A stretch of 62,449 nucleotides of DNA from NCBI GenBank assembly GCA_016463225.1, contig JAEMRT010000022.1:1-62449 (forward strand), given 5' to 3'. A program made the position numbers and the translations under genes. Source of the DNA: Sphingopyxis sp. GTDB taxonomy: Bacteria > Pseudomonadota > Alphaproteobacteria > Sphingomonadales > Sphingomonadaceae. Every line of letters starts with the position of its first letter. The stretch's first letter is position 1. The notes under the pieces are model-generated. The model searched no databases. It had not been told where the DNA came from and saw nothing but the letters and a program-made list of their open reading frames with translations. Positions 17,150 through 24,897 of the stretch are shown here, one piece after another.

Positions 17150-18108
17150 CGCTCGCCATCCACTGGCGGCTTGATCCCGCCGCCGACCGCCAGCGCTCCG
17201 AGCCCAGTCTCCAGTCCCCCTTGCCGGACTTCATTCGCGATCGCCGGGCGTCGAACCAGAACCGCTTCGACTATTATGTCCAGGTTGCCGAGGCCGCAGC
17301 GCAGACCGCGTTCGACGGGTTTTATATCCGGCACCGCATCCTGTCCGACGAGAGCCGGATCATCGCCGCCGTCGTCGCGCGCGCCGTGCCGTGGCTACAA
17401 ATCATCCCCGAATTTCCGGCATCGGTCGGCTCGGCGGTTTATGCCGCCAAGCAGGCGACGACCTTCCAGCGCGCAACCCAGGGCCGCCTCGGCTGGGCGA
17501 TCGCGCCCGACGCCGATCACATCGGCCGCGAGCGGGAGAGCGACCCGCTAGGCGACGAAGAGCTGACGGCCCGACTCGACGAATTCCTCACCGTCGCACG
17601 CGGCGTGCACGACCAGCGGCCGTTCAGCTTCCAGGGCCGCCATTTCGAAGTCCAGAATGGCGGTTTCGAGGCTCCGCTGACGCGCGTCGCCTTCCCACGC
17701 GTCTATCTGCAGGGGGAGGAGGAGGATGCGCTCGCGCTTTCCGCCCGCCATGCGGACGTGCATCTCTTCCGCCCGGCGACGGCCGCTGAGCTTGCAGACA
17801 GCGTCGCGCGGCTGGACGAACTCGCCGCGGGCGAAGGGCGCCGCGTTGCCGCAGGGCTGATACAACCGCTGCTGGCGCGGGGCAGCGCCGGACAGGCCGC
17901 CGAGGACGCATTGGGGCGGACGCTCGCCCCCGGCGCCTTGGTGGGAAGCTACGACCAGGTGGGAGAGCAGCTCGCGCGCTATGCCGATGCGGGAATAGCC
18001 GAGCTTGTCCTGAGCGCAGCGCCCGACCTCGAGGAAGCTTATCGCACCGGGCAGGAAGTGCTGCCGCGGCTCCGTGCGCTCACGGCGAGCGGCCGCAAGG
18101 CGGCGTAG
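17146..18108 (+). CDS. SsuD-like LLM-class flavin monooxygenase
   Basis: LLM-class TIM-barrel protein of 320 residues, shorter than SsuD (about 380). It shares the SsuD C-terminal layout: GSYDQVGEQLARYADAGI followed by APDLEEAYRTGQEVLP. The conserved NLW-RGG loop seen in SsuD and in its downstream neighbour is absent, so it may accept a different substrate or need the neighbour as a partner. It overlaps the nitroreductase stop and lies 11 bp before the next monooxygenase gene. Confidence 0.78.
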   Translation: MTLAIHWRLDPAADRQRSEPSLQSPLPDFIRDRRASNQNRFDYYVQVAEAAAQTAFDGFYIRHRILSDESRIIAAVVARAVPWLQIIPEFPASVGSAVYAAKQATTFQRATQGRLGWAIAPDADHIGRERESDPLGDEELTARLDEFLTVARGVHDQRPFSFQGRHFEVQNGGFEAPLTRVAFPRVYLQGEEEDALALSARHADVHLFRPATAAELADSVARLDELAAGEGRRVAAGLIQPLLARGSAGQAAEDALGRTLAPGALVGSYDQVGEQLARYADAGIAELVLSAAPDLEEAYRTGQEVLPRLRALTASGRKAA

Positions 18109-18119
18109 GAGGATAGCAT

Positions 18120-19277
18120 ATGACGATCGACTTCTATTGGCGCCTGCCGACGCACGGCTGCCACAACAGCATCCAGACGAGCGGCTATGAGCGCGGCGAC
18201 TGGTCCCCGCTCGCACCCGGCAACATTGCCCCGGGGTTGGGCGCTGCCGGCGAGGCCGATGGTTTTGCCTATATCGACCATCTTGCCGAGATTGCGAAAG
18301 CGGCCGAGGCAGTGGGTTTTCAGGGCGGTCTCATCCCTTCCTTTCCGAATACCGACGACCCGTGGGTCATCTCGCCGCTGCTGGCGCGCGAGACGAAGAG
18401 CTTTCGGTTCATGATCGCGTTCCAGCCCGGCTTCGGCAATCCGGTGCACACCGCGCGCGCGGCGGCGAGCCTGCAGCGCGCGACGGGCGGGCGGCTGCTC
18501 TTCAACATCATCACCGGCGGCGGCGGCCCCGCGCAGCTCTGGTGGGGCGACAGCTTCGCGCATGACGATCGCTATGGCCGGACGAGCGAGTTCCTCGATA
18601 TCTTCCGCGGCGTCTGGGAATCGTCCGACTTCTCCTATGAGGGGCGCTTCTATCAACTGAAGAATGGCGGTCTTCCAGCGCTCCTTCGGCAGGAAGAATT
18701 TCCCGAGATCTGGTTCTCTGGATCGTCCGATGCCGCGCTGCAGAGCGCGGCGCGCCACGCCGATTATTATCTGTCCTGGCTCGAACCCTTCGACCAGCTC
18801 GGCGACAAGTTCGCGCGCGTGAAGGAGCGTACCGCGGCGCTCGGCGGCGAGCAGAAATGCGCCGTGCGCGTCGACCTCGTCGCGCGCGCTACCGAGGAAG
18901 AAGCCTGGCGCGACATCCGCGCGGGCTTCGAGAATGTCAGCGAAGAGACGCGCCAGCGATGGCGCGGGCAAGCGACCGACTCCATCGGCGCGGCGCGGCA
19001 GGCGGCGCTGCGTCCGAGCGACGCCCGCCATTATGAGGATCTGATCGTTGCGCCCAATCTGTGGGGAGGCTTCAACCTGCTGCGCGGTGGACCGGCGCTC
19101 GGTATCGTCGGTAGCTACGAGCAATGCGCGGCGCAGCTCGACGAGCTGATCGCGCGCGGCACTGACGCCTTCATCCTCGCCGGAACGCCGCATCTCGAGG
19201 AAGCCTATCGTGTCGGCGAAGAGGTGCTGCCGCTGCTCGGCCGGCAGGCCGCGTCGCTCCTGCAAGCCGCCGAATAA
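18120..19277 (+). CDS. SsuD-like alkanesulfonate-type monooxygenase
   Basis: LLM-class monooxygenase of 385 residues, the normal SsuD length, with an AGGAGG ribosome-binding site. It keeps WRLPTHG at the N-terminus, GGRLLFNIITGG, the loop NLWGGFNLLRGG and PHLEEAYRVGEEVLPLL. By visual alignment to E. coli SsuD, the region of Cys54 reads PNTDDPW and has no Cys, and the RLH block with Arg226/His228 reads RVD, keeping Arg but not His. A related but shifted substrate range is likely. SsuD releases sulfite and an aldehyde from sulfonates using reduced FMN and oxygen. It ends the rightward operon. Confidence 0.85.
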   Translation: MTIDFYWRLPTHGCHNSIQTSGYERGDWSPLAPGNIAPGLGAAGEADGFAYIDHLAEIAKAAEAVGFQGGLIPSFPNTDDPWVISPLLARETKSFRFMIAFQPGFGNPVHTARAAASLQRATGGRLLFNIITGGGGPAQLWWGDSFAHDDRYGRTSEFLDIFRGVWESSDFSYEGRFYQLKNGGLPALLRQEEFPEIWFSGSSDAALQSAARHADYYLSWLEPFDQLGDKFARVKERTAALGGEQKCAVRVDLVARATEEEAWRDIRAGFENVSEETRQRWRGQATDSIGAARQAALRPSDARHYEDLIVAPNLWGGFNLLRGGPALGIVGSYEQCAAQLDELIARGTDAFILAGTPHLEEAYRVGEEVLPLLGRQAASLLQAAE

Positions 19278-19292
19278 CCGAACCACATGAAG

Positions 19293-19328
19293 AAAGGGCG
19301 CCGGGATAAACCGCGGCGCCCCTTTTTT
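19293..19328. terminator. Bidirectional rho-independent terminator
   Basis: A stem with 7-bp GC-rich arms (GGGCGCC / GGCGCCC) is followed by six T residues and preceded by A residues, so it can stop transcription from both sides. It lies between the convergent monooxygenase and TonB-receptor genes. Confidence 0.85.
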
Positions 19329-19350
19329 CGTGCTCGGAACCTAGTTCGTA

Positions 19351-21681
19351 TCAGAAGCGGAAAACAACTGCCGCGCCCGCGGTCAGCGGATCCGCCCAGG
19401 CCACCGTATCGCCGGTCACGCCGAGCGCGGCGTTCGCCGCCGGCAGCGCGTGATTCAGATAGCGCACATCGAACAGATTGTTGATGAATCCGGTGACGCT
19501 CACATTCTCGTCTTTCGTCGTATAAGTGACCCGAAGATTGGTGATCGTGTAGGGCTTCTGCGTCAGATAATAGCGGTTTACCGGGTCCTGCGGCGTCACA
19601 TAGTAGAATTGCCGCGACTGGTATCGCGCATCCGCTGCCAGTTCGAGCTTGCCGATATTGCCGAGTGCGAAGCTATAAGAACCCCCCAAATTATACGTCA
19701 CCTTCGGCGCGCGCACAAAGCGTGCGCCCGCGAGATTGGCGCCGCCGTTCTGAACCTGGAACCGCGTATATTCGGTGTCGAGCAGGCCGAGCGCCGCGTT
19801 GAAGTTCAGACCTTCCACCGGCTCGAGTGTCAGCTCGAACTCCGCCCCGTCGACCTTGGCCTTTTCGGCATTCTGCAAATAGGACACCGTCGCACCACCG
19901 ACCGCTCCAGGGTTCGGCCCGACCACGTTCACCTGCACATCGTCATAATCATAATGAAAGGCCGTGGCATTGAAGCCGACGCGGCCATCGAACCAGCTCG
20001 ACTTGTAGCCGATCTCATATGCGTCGAGCTTCTCGGGCCGGACGTCGGTCAGTGCGATCGCCAGCGTCGCGGCGGTATTGAAGCCGCCCGATTTCACGCC
20101 ATGCGAGAATTTCGCATAGAGAAGATGATCGCGCGCGATCTTCCATGACGGCGTGATGTCATAGGTGAAGGCATCCCATGTCTCCTTCAACGAATTGCTG
20201 AAGGTGCCGGGGCCGCCATAGGTGCCGGTGTAGCTGTTCCACCACTGCGCAAGATTGCTCCACGACGCGGCCGCCGCATTAGGCGAGGCGCGGCGTACGA
20301 AGTCGACTTCCTTTGTCTCGCGGCTCCAGCGGCCGCCGAGCGTCAGCTTGAGGCTGTCGGTGAAGGCAAAGCTGGTGCTGCCGAACACCGCACCGCTTTC
20401 GGCTTTGTGATTATAGGCCGTGTCGCTGAAGGCGGCGGGGGCCGTGCCCGGCCGCGAGGGCACCGAGCCCTGCGGGAGGGTTGCGGAGAAGGCGTTCGAG
20501 TTAATGTCTTCGTTGAAATAGAAGAGGCCGACGATCCATGTCAGGCGATCGTCCTGCGGCGACGCCAACCGCAGTTCCTGGCTCCACTGGCGCGAGCGCG
20601 CCTCGGTGTAGCCACGCGAGATTTCGAACGGTGTGTAATCGCTCTCGCCTGCCCCGCGCGTCTTGTAGCGTTCGTAGCCGGTGATCGAGGTCAGGGTGAC
20701 ATCGCCGAAATCCCAGTCGAGATGCAGCGAGCCGCCAAGCTGGCTCGATCGGCCATATTCAGGCGCGTTGGCGCTGATATCGTTTATCCGCGTCGAGGGC
20801 GCGTAGCCGTTTCGCACGACGCCGCTCGGGATATAGCTCGCGGTGGTCCAATAGCTGCCGTCGGTATCATAATCGCGGTAATGGACGCTCAGCAGCGCCT
20901 CGAAATTGTCGGTCGGTGCCGCGAGCAATTGCCCACGCACGACAACATCCTTGATCGCATTGGACTTCTCGCCGGTGAAGAGATTGTCGAAACGACCCCC
21001 GCGATCATCGAAGCGAGCCGATACGCGCGCGGCAAGCCGATCCTCGACGATGGCCGTGCCGACCCCCGCCTCGACAATCTTGTTGTCGTAGCTGCCATAT
21101 TCGAGCTTCACATAATTATCGCCGTCGCCGGCCAGCGACGGGCGCTTGGAGATGACGTTGATCGCGCCGCCGGTCGTATTTTTCCCCCACAAGGTTCCCT
21201 GCGGGCCCCGCAGCACTTCGACGCGCTCGATATCGAACAGCGGCAGGCCAGTGGCGCTCGCGTTGCTGATATAGACGTCATCGAGGTAGAAACCGACGGG
21301 GTTGGCCAGATCCAGCTGCTGCTGTCCAGCGCCCACGCCGCGAATCCACCAGCGCGGGCGGCCATGTTGCTGCGTTCCGGCCGACGCGTTGGGAACGAGG
21401 TTGAGCACCTCATTTGCCGACCGGCCGAGCCCGCCGACCGTGAATTGCGCTTCGCCGATCGCGGTGACCGCGACGGGCACGTCCTGGAGCCGTTCCTCGC
21501 GGCGCTGCGCGGTGACCACGATCGCGGAGCCAGAGTCGCCCGCATCTGCAAAGGCCGCCTCACCCGCCGCGGCGGCATCTTCGTTTGCATGGGCGGCGCT
21601 GGCGTGCCCTGCGGCCAAAAGTGCAGCGATACTGGAACCGAGGAGGCGATGCGATTTCGATGCAAGCAATTTCCTGGACAC
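19351..21681 (-). CDS. TonB-dependent outer-membrane receptor
   Basis: Receptor of 776 residues starting at GTG (21681). It has an N-terminal signal peptide (about 33 residues, ending ASAAHA) and a plug domain beginning IVVTAQRREERLQDVP, with the conserved VEVLRGPQGTLWGKNTTGG segment. A long 22-strand-type barrel follows and ends in VVFRF, with the terminal Phe. The gene converges on the monooxygenase operon and has a sigma-54 promoter nearly identical to that of paralog 3. It therefore likely brings the sulfur compound across the outer membrane, energised by TonB-ExbBD encoded elsewhere. Confidence 0.92.
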   Translation of the reverse strand: MSRKLLASKSHRLLGSSIAALLAAGHASAAHANEDAAAAGEAAFADAGDSGSAIVVTAQRREERLQDVPVAVTAIGEAQFTVGGLGRSANEVLNLVPNASAGTQQHGRPRWWIRGVGAGQQQLDLANPVGFYLDDVYISNASATGLPLFDIERVEVLRGPQGTLWGKNTTGGAINVISKRPSLAGDGDNYVKLEYGSYDNKIVEAGVGTAIVEDRLAARVSARFDDRGGRFDNLFTGEKSNAIKDVVVRGQLLAAPTDNFEALLSVHYRDYDTDGSYWTTASYIPSGVVRNGYAPSTRINDISANAPEYGRSSQLGGSLHLDWDFGDVTLTSITGYERYKTRGAGESDYTPFEISRGYTEARSRQWSQELRLASPQDDRLTWIVGLFYFNEDINSNAFSATLPQGSVPSRPGTAPAAFSDTAYNHKAESGAVFGSTSFAFTDSLKLTLGGRWSRETKEVDFVRRASPNAAAASWSNLAQWWNSYTGTYGGPGTFSNSLKETWDAFTYDITPSWKIARDHLLYAKFSHGVKSGGFNTAATLAIALTDVRPEKLDAYEIGYKSSWFDGRVGFNATAFHYDYDDVQVNVVGPNPGAVGGATVSYLQNAEKAKVDGAEFELTLEPVEGLNFNAALGLLDTEYTRFQVQNGGANLAGARFVRAPKVTYNLGGSYSFALGNIGKLELAADARYQSRQFYYVTPQDPVNRYYLTQKPYTITNLRVTYTTKDENVSVTGFINNLFDVRYLNHALPAANAALGVTGDTVAWADPLTAGAAVVFRF

Positions 21682-21741
21682 TGAGATTACCCCTTATCGT
21701 TGAAGCGACCCGCATTTCGCGGAGCAGACAGGGGCGGAAAC

Positions 21742-21791
21742 GCAAAGGGCGTGCCAGTCTATTAAACATATGATTTAACATGGTAATAGAC
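21742..21791 (-). promoter_or_regulatory. Sigma-54 promoter and upstream palindrome of the TonB receptor
   Basis: At 21742-21756 the minus strand reads TGGCACGCCCTTTGC, a full RpoN match; the start should lie near 21730, about 50 nt before the GTG. Next to it is an A/T-rich inverted repeat (GTCTATTA / TAATAGAC, 21757-21791). A second one (TGCTGT / ACAGCA, 21843-21861) lies about 120 bp upstream of the start and is a candidate activator site. I see no gene in the rest of 21682-22031. Confidence 0.8.
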
Positions 21792-22031
21792 GGGCACCGG
21801 GATTTGAGGTGAGCGAAACTGCACATCGCATAATGTCGTTGCTGCTGTATCCTCAACAGCAAGCGCGCGCATTTTCGTATGAAGGGAGGCGGACGCGCGG
21901 GAGCAGTTAGGCCGCATTCAAGGCCAAATCTCAAAATAGGAACGTCAGCGAGTTACTCGGACGCGACGTCTGCCCGGGAGCGATTGTTGTCGTGTATAGT
22001 GGGTAGCCTGTCCCGAAAACGGTCATCCAAC

Positions 22032-22694
22032 TCAAAGATGCAGCTTCGGCAATATCTCTATGCGGCCCTGGTTTTCCAAAATTACCTCGCCGTCGCGAAG
22101 CGCCACATATTCCACGCCGTGATCTTTCGCCCACCTAACAGATTTGCTTGCGGCAGACGTTTCTGGATGGTCAGATTCATAGTGCGGAATGATTGTGTAT
22201 GGAAGGAGGCCTAGCCCAGTATTTATCGGGTCACTGGTGACATAGCCGGGAGCCGTTGCATTCGGCTCATCCATGACCGCTACAGCATCCATTCGGTCGC
22301 CGGCCACGCAGACGCCAGCGCTCCAGCCTGCATAAACAACGTCGTTTTCGAGCATATCGTAGAGAATGGCGTCGAAACCGCTGTCACGCATCGCCCGCCT
22401 CAATAGAAAGCTGTTTCCACCCAACGCCCAGATAACCCGATATTGCTTCAGAATGTCCGCGAGATCCTGACGACGACCAAAATATCGCCTCAAGTCCAAT
22501 AGCGAGGGATCAAATCCGCTCTGCAAAAAATAGGTCAATGGATCGAATTTCGTTCTCGCGTGATTGAGCTGAGCTTCCAACGGAATGGCATCGAGGGCAT
22601 TGGTAAGGACTGCCATTCTCGCGCCATGTCCTCCAGCCATGCTCAAGAGTCGGTCGCCGTAGTCGCCAAGCATGTAAGAGGACAGGTAAAGCAT
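22032..22694 (-). CDS. Peptidase E-like (family S51) protein
   Basis: Protein of 220 residues with the type 1 glutamine-amidotransferase-like fold of peptidase S51 (PepE, aspartyl dipeptidase, cyanophycinase relatives). The nucleophile elbow GWSAG carries the likely catalytic Ser, preceded by IWALGGNSFLL, and a conserved PHYESDHPE region follows. The ATG at 22694 has GGAG upstream; a GTG seven codons earlier (22715) is possible. It is transcribed alone. It probably cleaves small peptides in the cytosol, and nothing nearby narrows the substrate. Confidence 0.78.
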   Translation of the reverse strand: MLYLSSYMLGDYGDRLLSMAGGHGARMAVLTNALDAIPLEAQLNHARTKFDPLTYFLQSGFDPSLLDLRRYFGRRQDLADILKQYRVIWALGGNSFLLRRAMRDSGFDAILYDMLENDVVYAGWSAGVCVAGDRMDAVAVMDEPNATAPGYVTSDPINTGLGLLPYTIIPHYESDHPETSAASKSVRWAKDHGVEYVALRDGEVILENQGRIEILPKLHL

Positions 22695-22829
22695 ATCTGG
22701 GGGACTCCGTTTCACCGCACCCTAACATGTGCGGAACGTCCACCTTCAAAACTTTTCGTTTGTTCGTGCACAGTCAGCGGGCCGTGTCCAATTTAGGCCA
22801 TCCGCTGCCGATCCAATCGCTATGGCTAC

Positions 22830-22856
22830 GACTGGCCGATTGGAGACAGTCCGCTT
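22830..22856 (+). repeat. Dispersed intergenic repeat, copy 1
   Basis: A 27-bp sequence starting GACTGGCCGATTGGAGACAG. The second copy, at 27101-27127, lies in the same orientation and matches 23 of 27 bases. The pair flanks the BLUF-PilZ-FixJ-FixL block. Confidence 0.6.
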
Positions 22857-22892
22857 GCGGTCACGCGCCGGGATAAGCGGACCCGGCGCTTC

Positions 22893-23303
22893 CTATAAAG
22901 CAAGTTCTCCCAGCAGCCGCCTGAGATCGCGATCGGAATTATAGGGTTCGGAGGCTCTCGCTGCGCGTATTCGGTCGAGTTCGCGCGCGACAAACAGCGC
23001 CGTCCCTGAATAGGCCAGCGACCAGTCGGCAAATTGCCGCCTATTCTGCTCTCCATCGGCCATCGTCAGAATCTCGCGGTGGCGCACGTCGCGTGTAATA
23101 CTGGCGCGCAGCTCGGCAATGGCCTCGGCCGGCCCTTCGATGATCTGGGCGAACATATCGCCGCTAAAAATGAGCGCGCCTGTAACCTCGAGCGCCGCGT
23201 TGCGGCCTCGCGATATAGCGACGATCGCGTCGATTACCTGCGCTGCGTGGGCGCGGGGAATTGTGGCCGTACTTATATACATCCAGCAGGTCAGGTCGCT
23301 CAT
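22893..23303 (-). CDS. BLUF-domain blue-light photoreceptor
   Basis: Protein of 136 residues that is almost all BLUF domain (sensor of blue light using FAD). Visible features are the Tyr in MYISTA at the N-terminus, Asn in GRNAALEVTG, the flavin-switch Gln in FAQIIEG and a Trp in FADWSLAY. Tyr and Gln form the hydrogen-bond switch in AppA and related proteins. No output domain is fused, so it must signal by protein contact through its C-terminal helices. GAGGG precedes the ATG. It is divergent from the PilZ gene, which may share the intergenic control region. Confidence 0.85.
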   Translation of the reverse strand: MSDLTCWMYISTATIPRAHAAQVIDAIVAISRGRNAALEVTGALIFSGDMFAQIIEGPAEAIAELRASITRDVRHREILTMADGEQNRRQFADWSLAYSGTALFVARELDRIRAARASEPYNSDRDLRRLLGELAL

Positions 23304-23463
23304 ATCCCTCTATCCGTTATCGTGCATCGCTCGCACGGCAAAGCAAGTCGCTTGCCGCGAAAAGGCGCAATTGTTTACCAGATGATGAACGCCCCGCCCG
23401 TAGTTCTCCGCTATATAACAGCCAAGAAAAGCATCGCAATTCCTTCGGCAAGGAGGATCACGC

Positions 23464-24105
23464 ATGCGCCATTTGCCTGAAACCGTTGCATCCGAAGCGA
23501 TCAATTTCCCGGTAGGAATCCGCCCATCAGCCGAGCGCCGGGATCGGCAGCGCCTGCGGACGGTCTATCGCGTGGCTCGCGTTACCGCGAGCGGAGACCA
23601 GGGCCTCGCCAAGGTGCGCAATCTGTCCGACGAAGGCATCATGCTTTCGCTCTCGCTTCCCGCATGCCCCGGTACCCGCATCGCCATCGAATTATCGGAA
23701 GGCTGCAATCTTCAAGGCACGATCGTCTGGCGAAACGGCGGCCATTGCGGGGTAAAGCTCGGCGTTCCCATCGACAGCGGACAGACGCTGAAGCGGCTGT
23801 ACCATGAAAGATATGCCGGGGCGTATCGACCCTTGCGACTTCCGTTCGGGAAAACGGTCCCGATCACCAGCGAGGACGGCACACAGCTTGTCCGGCTACG
23901 TGACATCTCTCAATCTGGAATGAAGATCGCGCATGGCGGGGAGTTCAAAGCCGGCTTGCCGGTAAAGATACGTCTCGCGGACGGACTTGAGCGGCGGGGC
24001 ATTATTCGCTGGTCCGGCGACGGCATCGCCGGGATCTGGCTGACCGAGAATCTCAGTGTCGGCGATCTCGGATCGCTCAGAGCCTTGTCCGGCGCCGATT
24101 TTTGA
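23464..24105 (+). CDS. Tandem PilZ-domain protein
   Basis: Protein of 213 residues with two PilZ-like repeats. The first has the RxxxR-type segment RDRQRLRTVYR and the D/NxSxxG-type motif NLSDEG. The second has PLRLPF and DISQSG, with its Arg motif degenerate, so only the first repeat may bind cyclic di-GMP. GGAGG precedes the ATG. No catalytic domain is fused, so it probably acts as an adaptor in motility, surface or cell-cycle control. Its neighbours are a blue-light sensor and a two-component pair. Confidence 0.82.
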   Translation: MRHLPETVASEAINFPVGIRPSAERRDRQRLRTVYRVARVTASGDQGLAKVRNLSDEGIMLSLSLPACPGTRIAIELSEGCNLQGTIVWRNGGHCGVKLGVPIDSGQTLKRLYHERYAGAYRPLRLPFGKTVPITSEDGTQLVRLRDISQSGMKIAHGGEFKAGLPVKIRLADGLERRGIIRWSGDGIAGIWLTENLSVGDLGSLRALSGADF

Positions 24106-24119
24106 CGCCGATACGGGCG

Positions 24120-24770
24120 TCACAATCTGATTTCGGCAAGGAACAAGATCCGGATCGCGTCGGGCAAGGTTCGGACGCCGAGCCGATCGAGCATCTTGGC
24201 GCGGTGCATCTCGACGGTTCGAACGCTGAGGCCGAGATCGTGCGCTACCAGCTTGTTGGGTTCGCCCTCGATCAATCCGCGAAGCACGTCCAGTTCGCGC
24301 GGCGACAAATTGCCGATCAACGCGCGGGCGTGGTCGCGCCGCGATACATGTTCGACATCGCCTGGAAGCTTGGCAAAGATCGTCTCGAGGATTTCGAAAA
24401 GGGCTTCCTCCGAAAACGGCTTCTCCAGAAAATCCTTCGCTCCGAGCTTCATGGCCCGCACCGCGGTAGGCAGGTCGCCATGTCCGGTGATGACGACCAC
24501 CGGGAAAGCCGGCCGCATGTCGCTTGGCATTTGGTCGAGCACCGCCAGGCCATCGATATCGGGCATCCGCACATCGAGCAGCGTGATACCCGGCTGAAGC
24601 GTCGGCAGTTCGCCGAGAAAGTCGCGGCCCGAGAGGAAGGCTCGCGTCACATAGCCTGCGCTGTTCAGCAAAAACGACGTCGAACGCCGCACCAGCTGGT
24701 CGTCGTCGACTATATACACATGGTGCGAGCCGATCGGCGGGGACGCGGCTGGGTCGGCGCTGAAGTCCAT
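24120..24770 (-). CDS. FixJ-family response regulator
   Basis: Two-domain regulator of 216 residues: a receiver (about residues 14-130) with phospho-acceptor Asp in LLDVRMPD, Thr in VVITGHGD and Lys in FLEKPF, then a LuxR-type HTH (LSPRELDVLRGLIEG). The start MDFSADP at 24770 follows GAGATGG; an ATG ten codons earlier lacks a ribosome-binding site. It is divergent from a PAS-rich histidine kinase and is very likely its partner. It converges on the PilZ gene with 14 bp between stops. Confidence 0.9.
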   Translation of the reverse strand: MDFSADPAASPPIGSHHVYIVDDDQLVRRSTSFLLNSAGYVTRAFLSGRDFLGELPTLQPGITLLDVRMPDIDGLAVLDQMPSDMRPAFPVVVITGHGDLPTAVRAMKLGAKDFLEKPFSEEALFEILETIFAKLPGDVEHVSRRDHARALIGNLSPRELDVLRGLIEGEPNKLVAHDLGLSVRTVEMHRAKMLDRLGVRTLPDAIRILFLAEIRL

Positions 24771-24897
24771 GTCCCATCTCTCATCTCTTGTCGTTGGCAT
24801 CGTTTCATAGACCCAAGTTAGCAAAGAACAAAACCTTGTGGGGCCAGCCACCGCCGATACGTTGGCCGCGCACGCCCTACGCGGTAGGAGCAGACCA

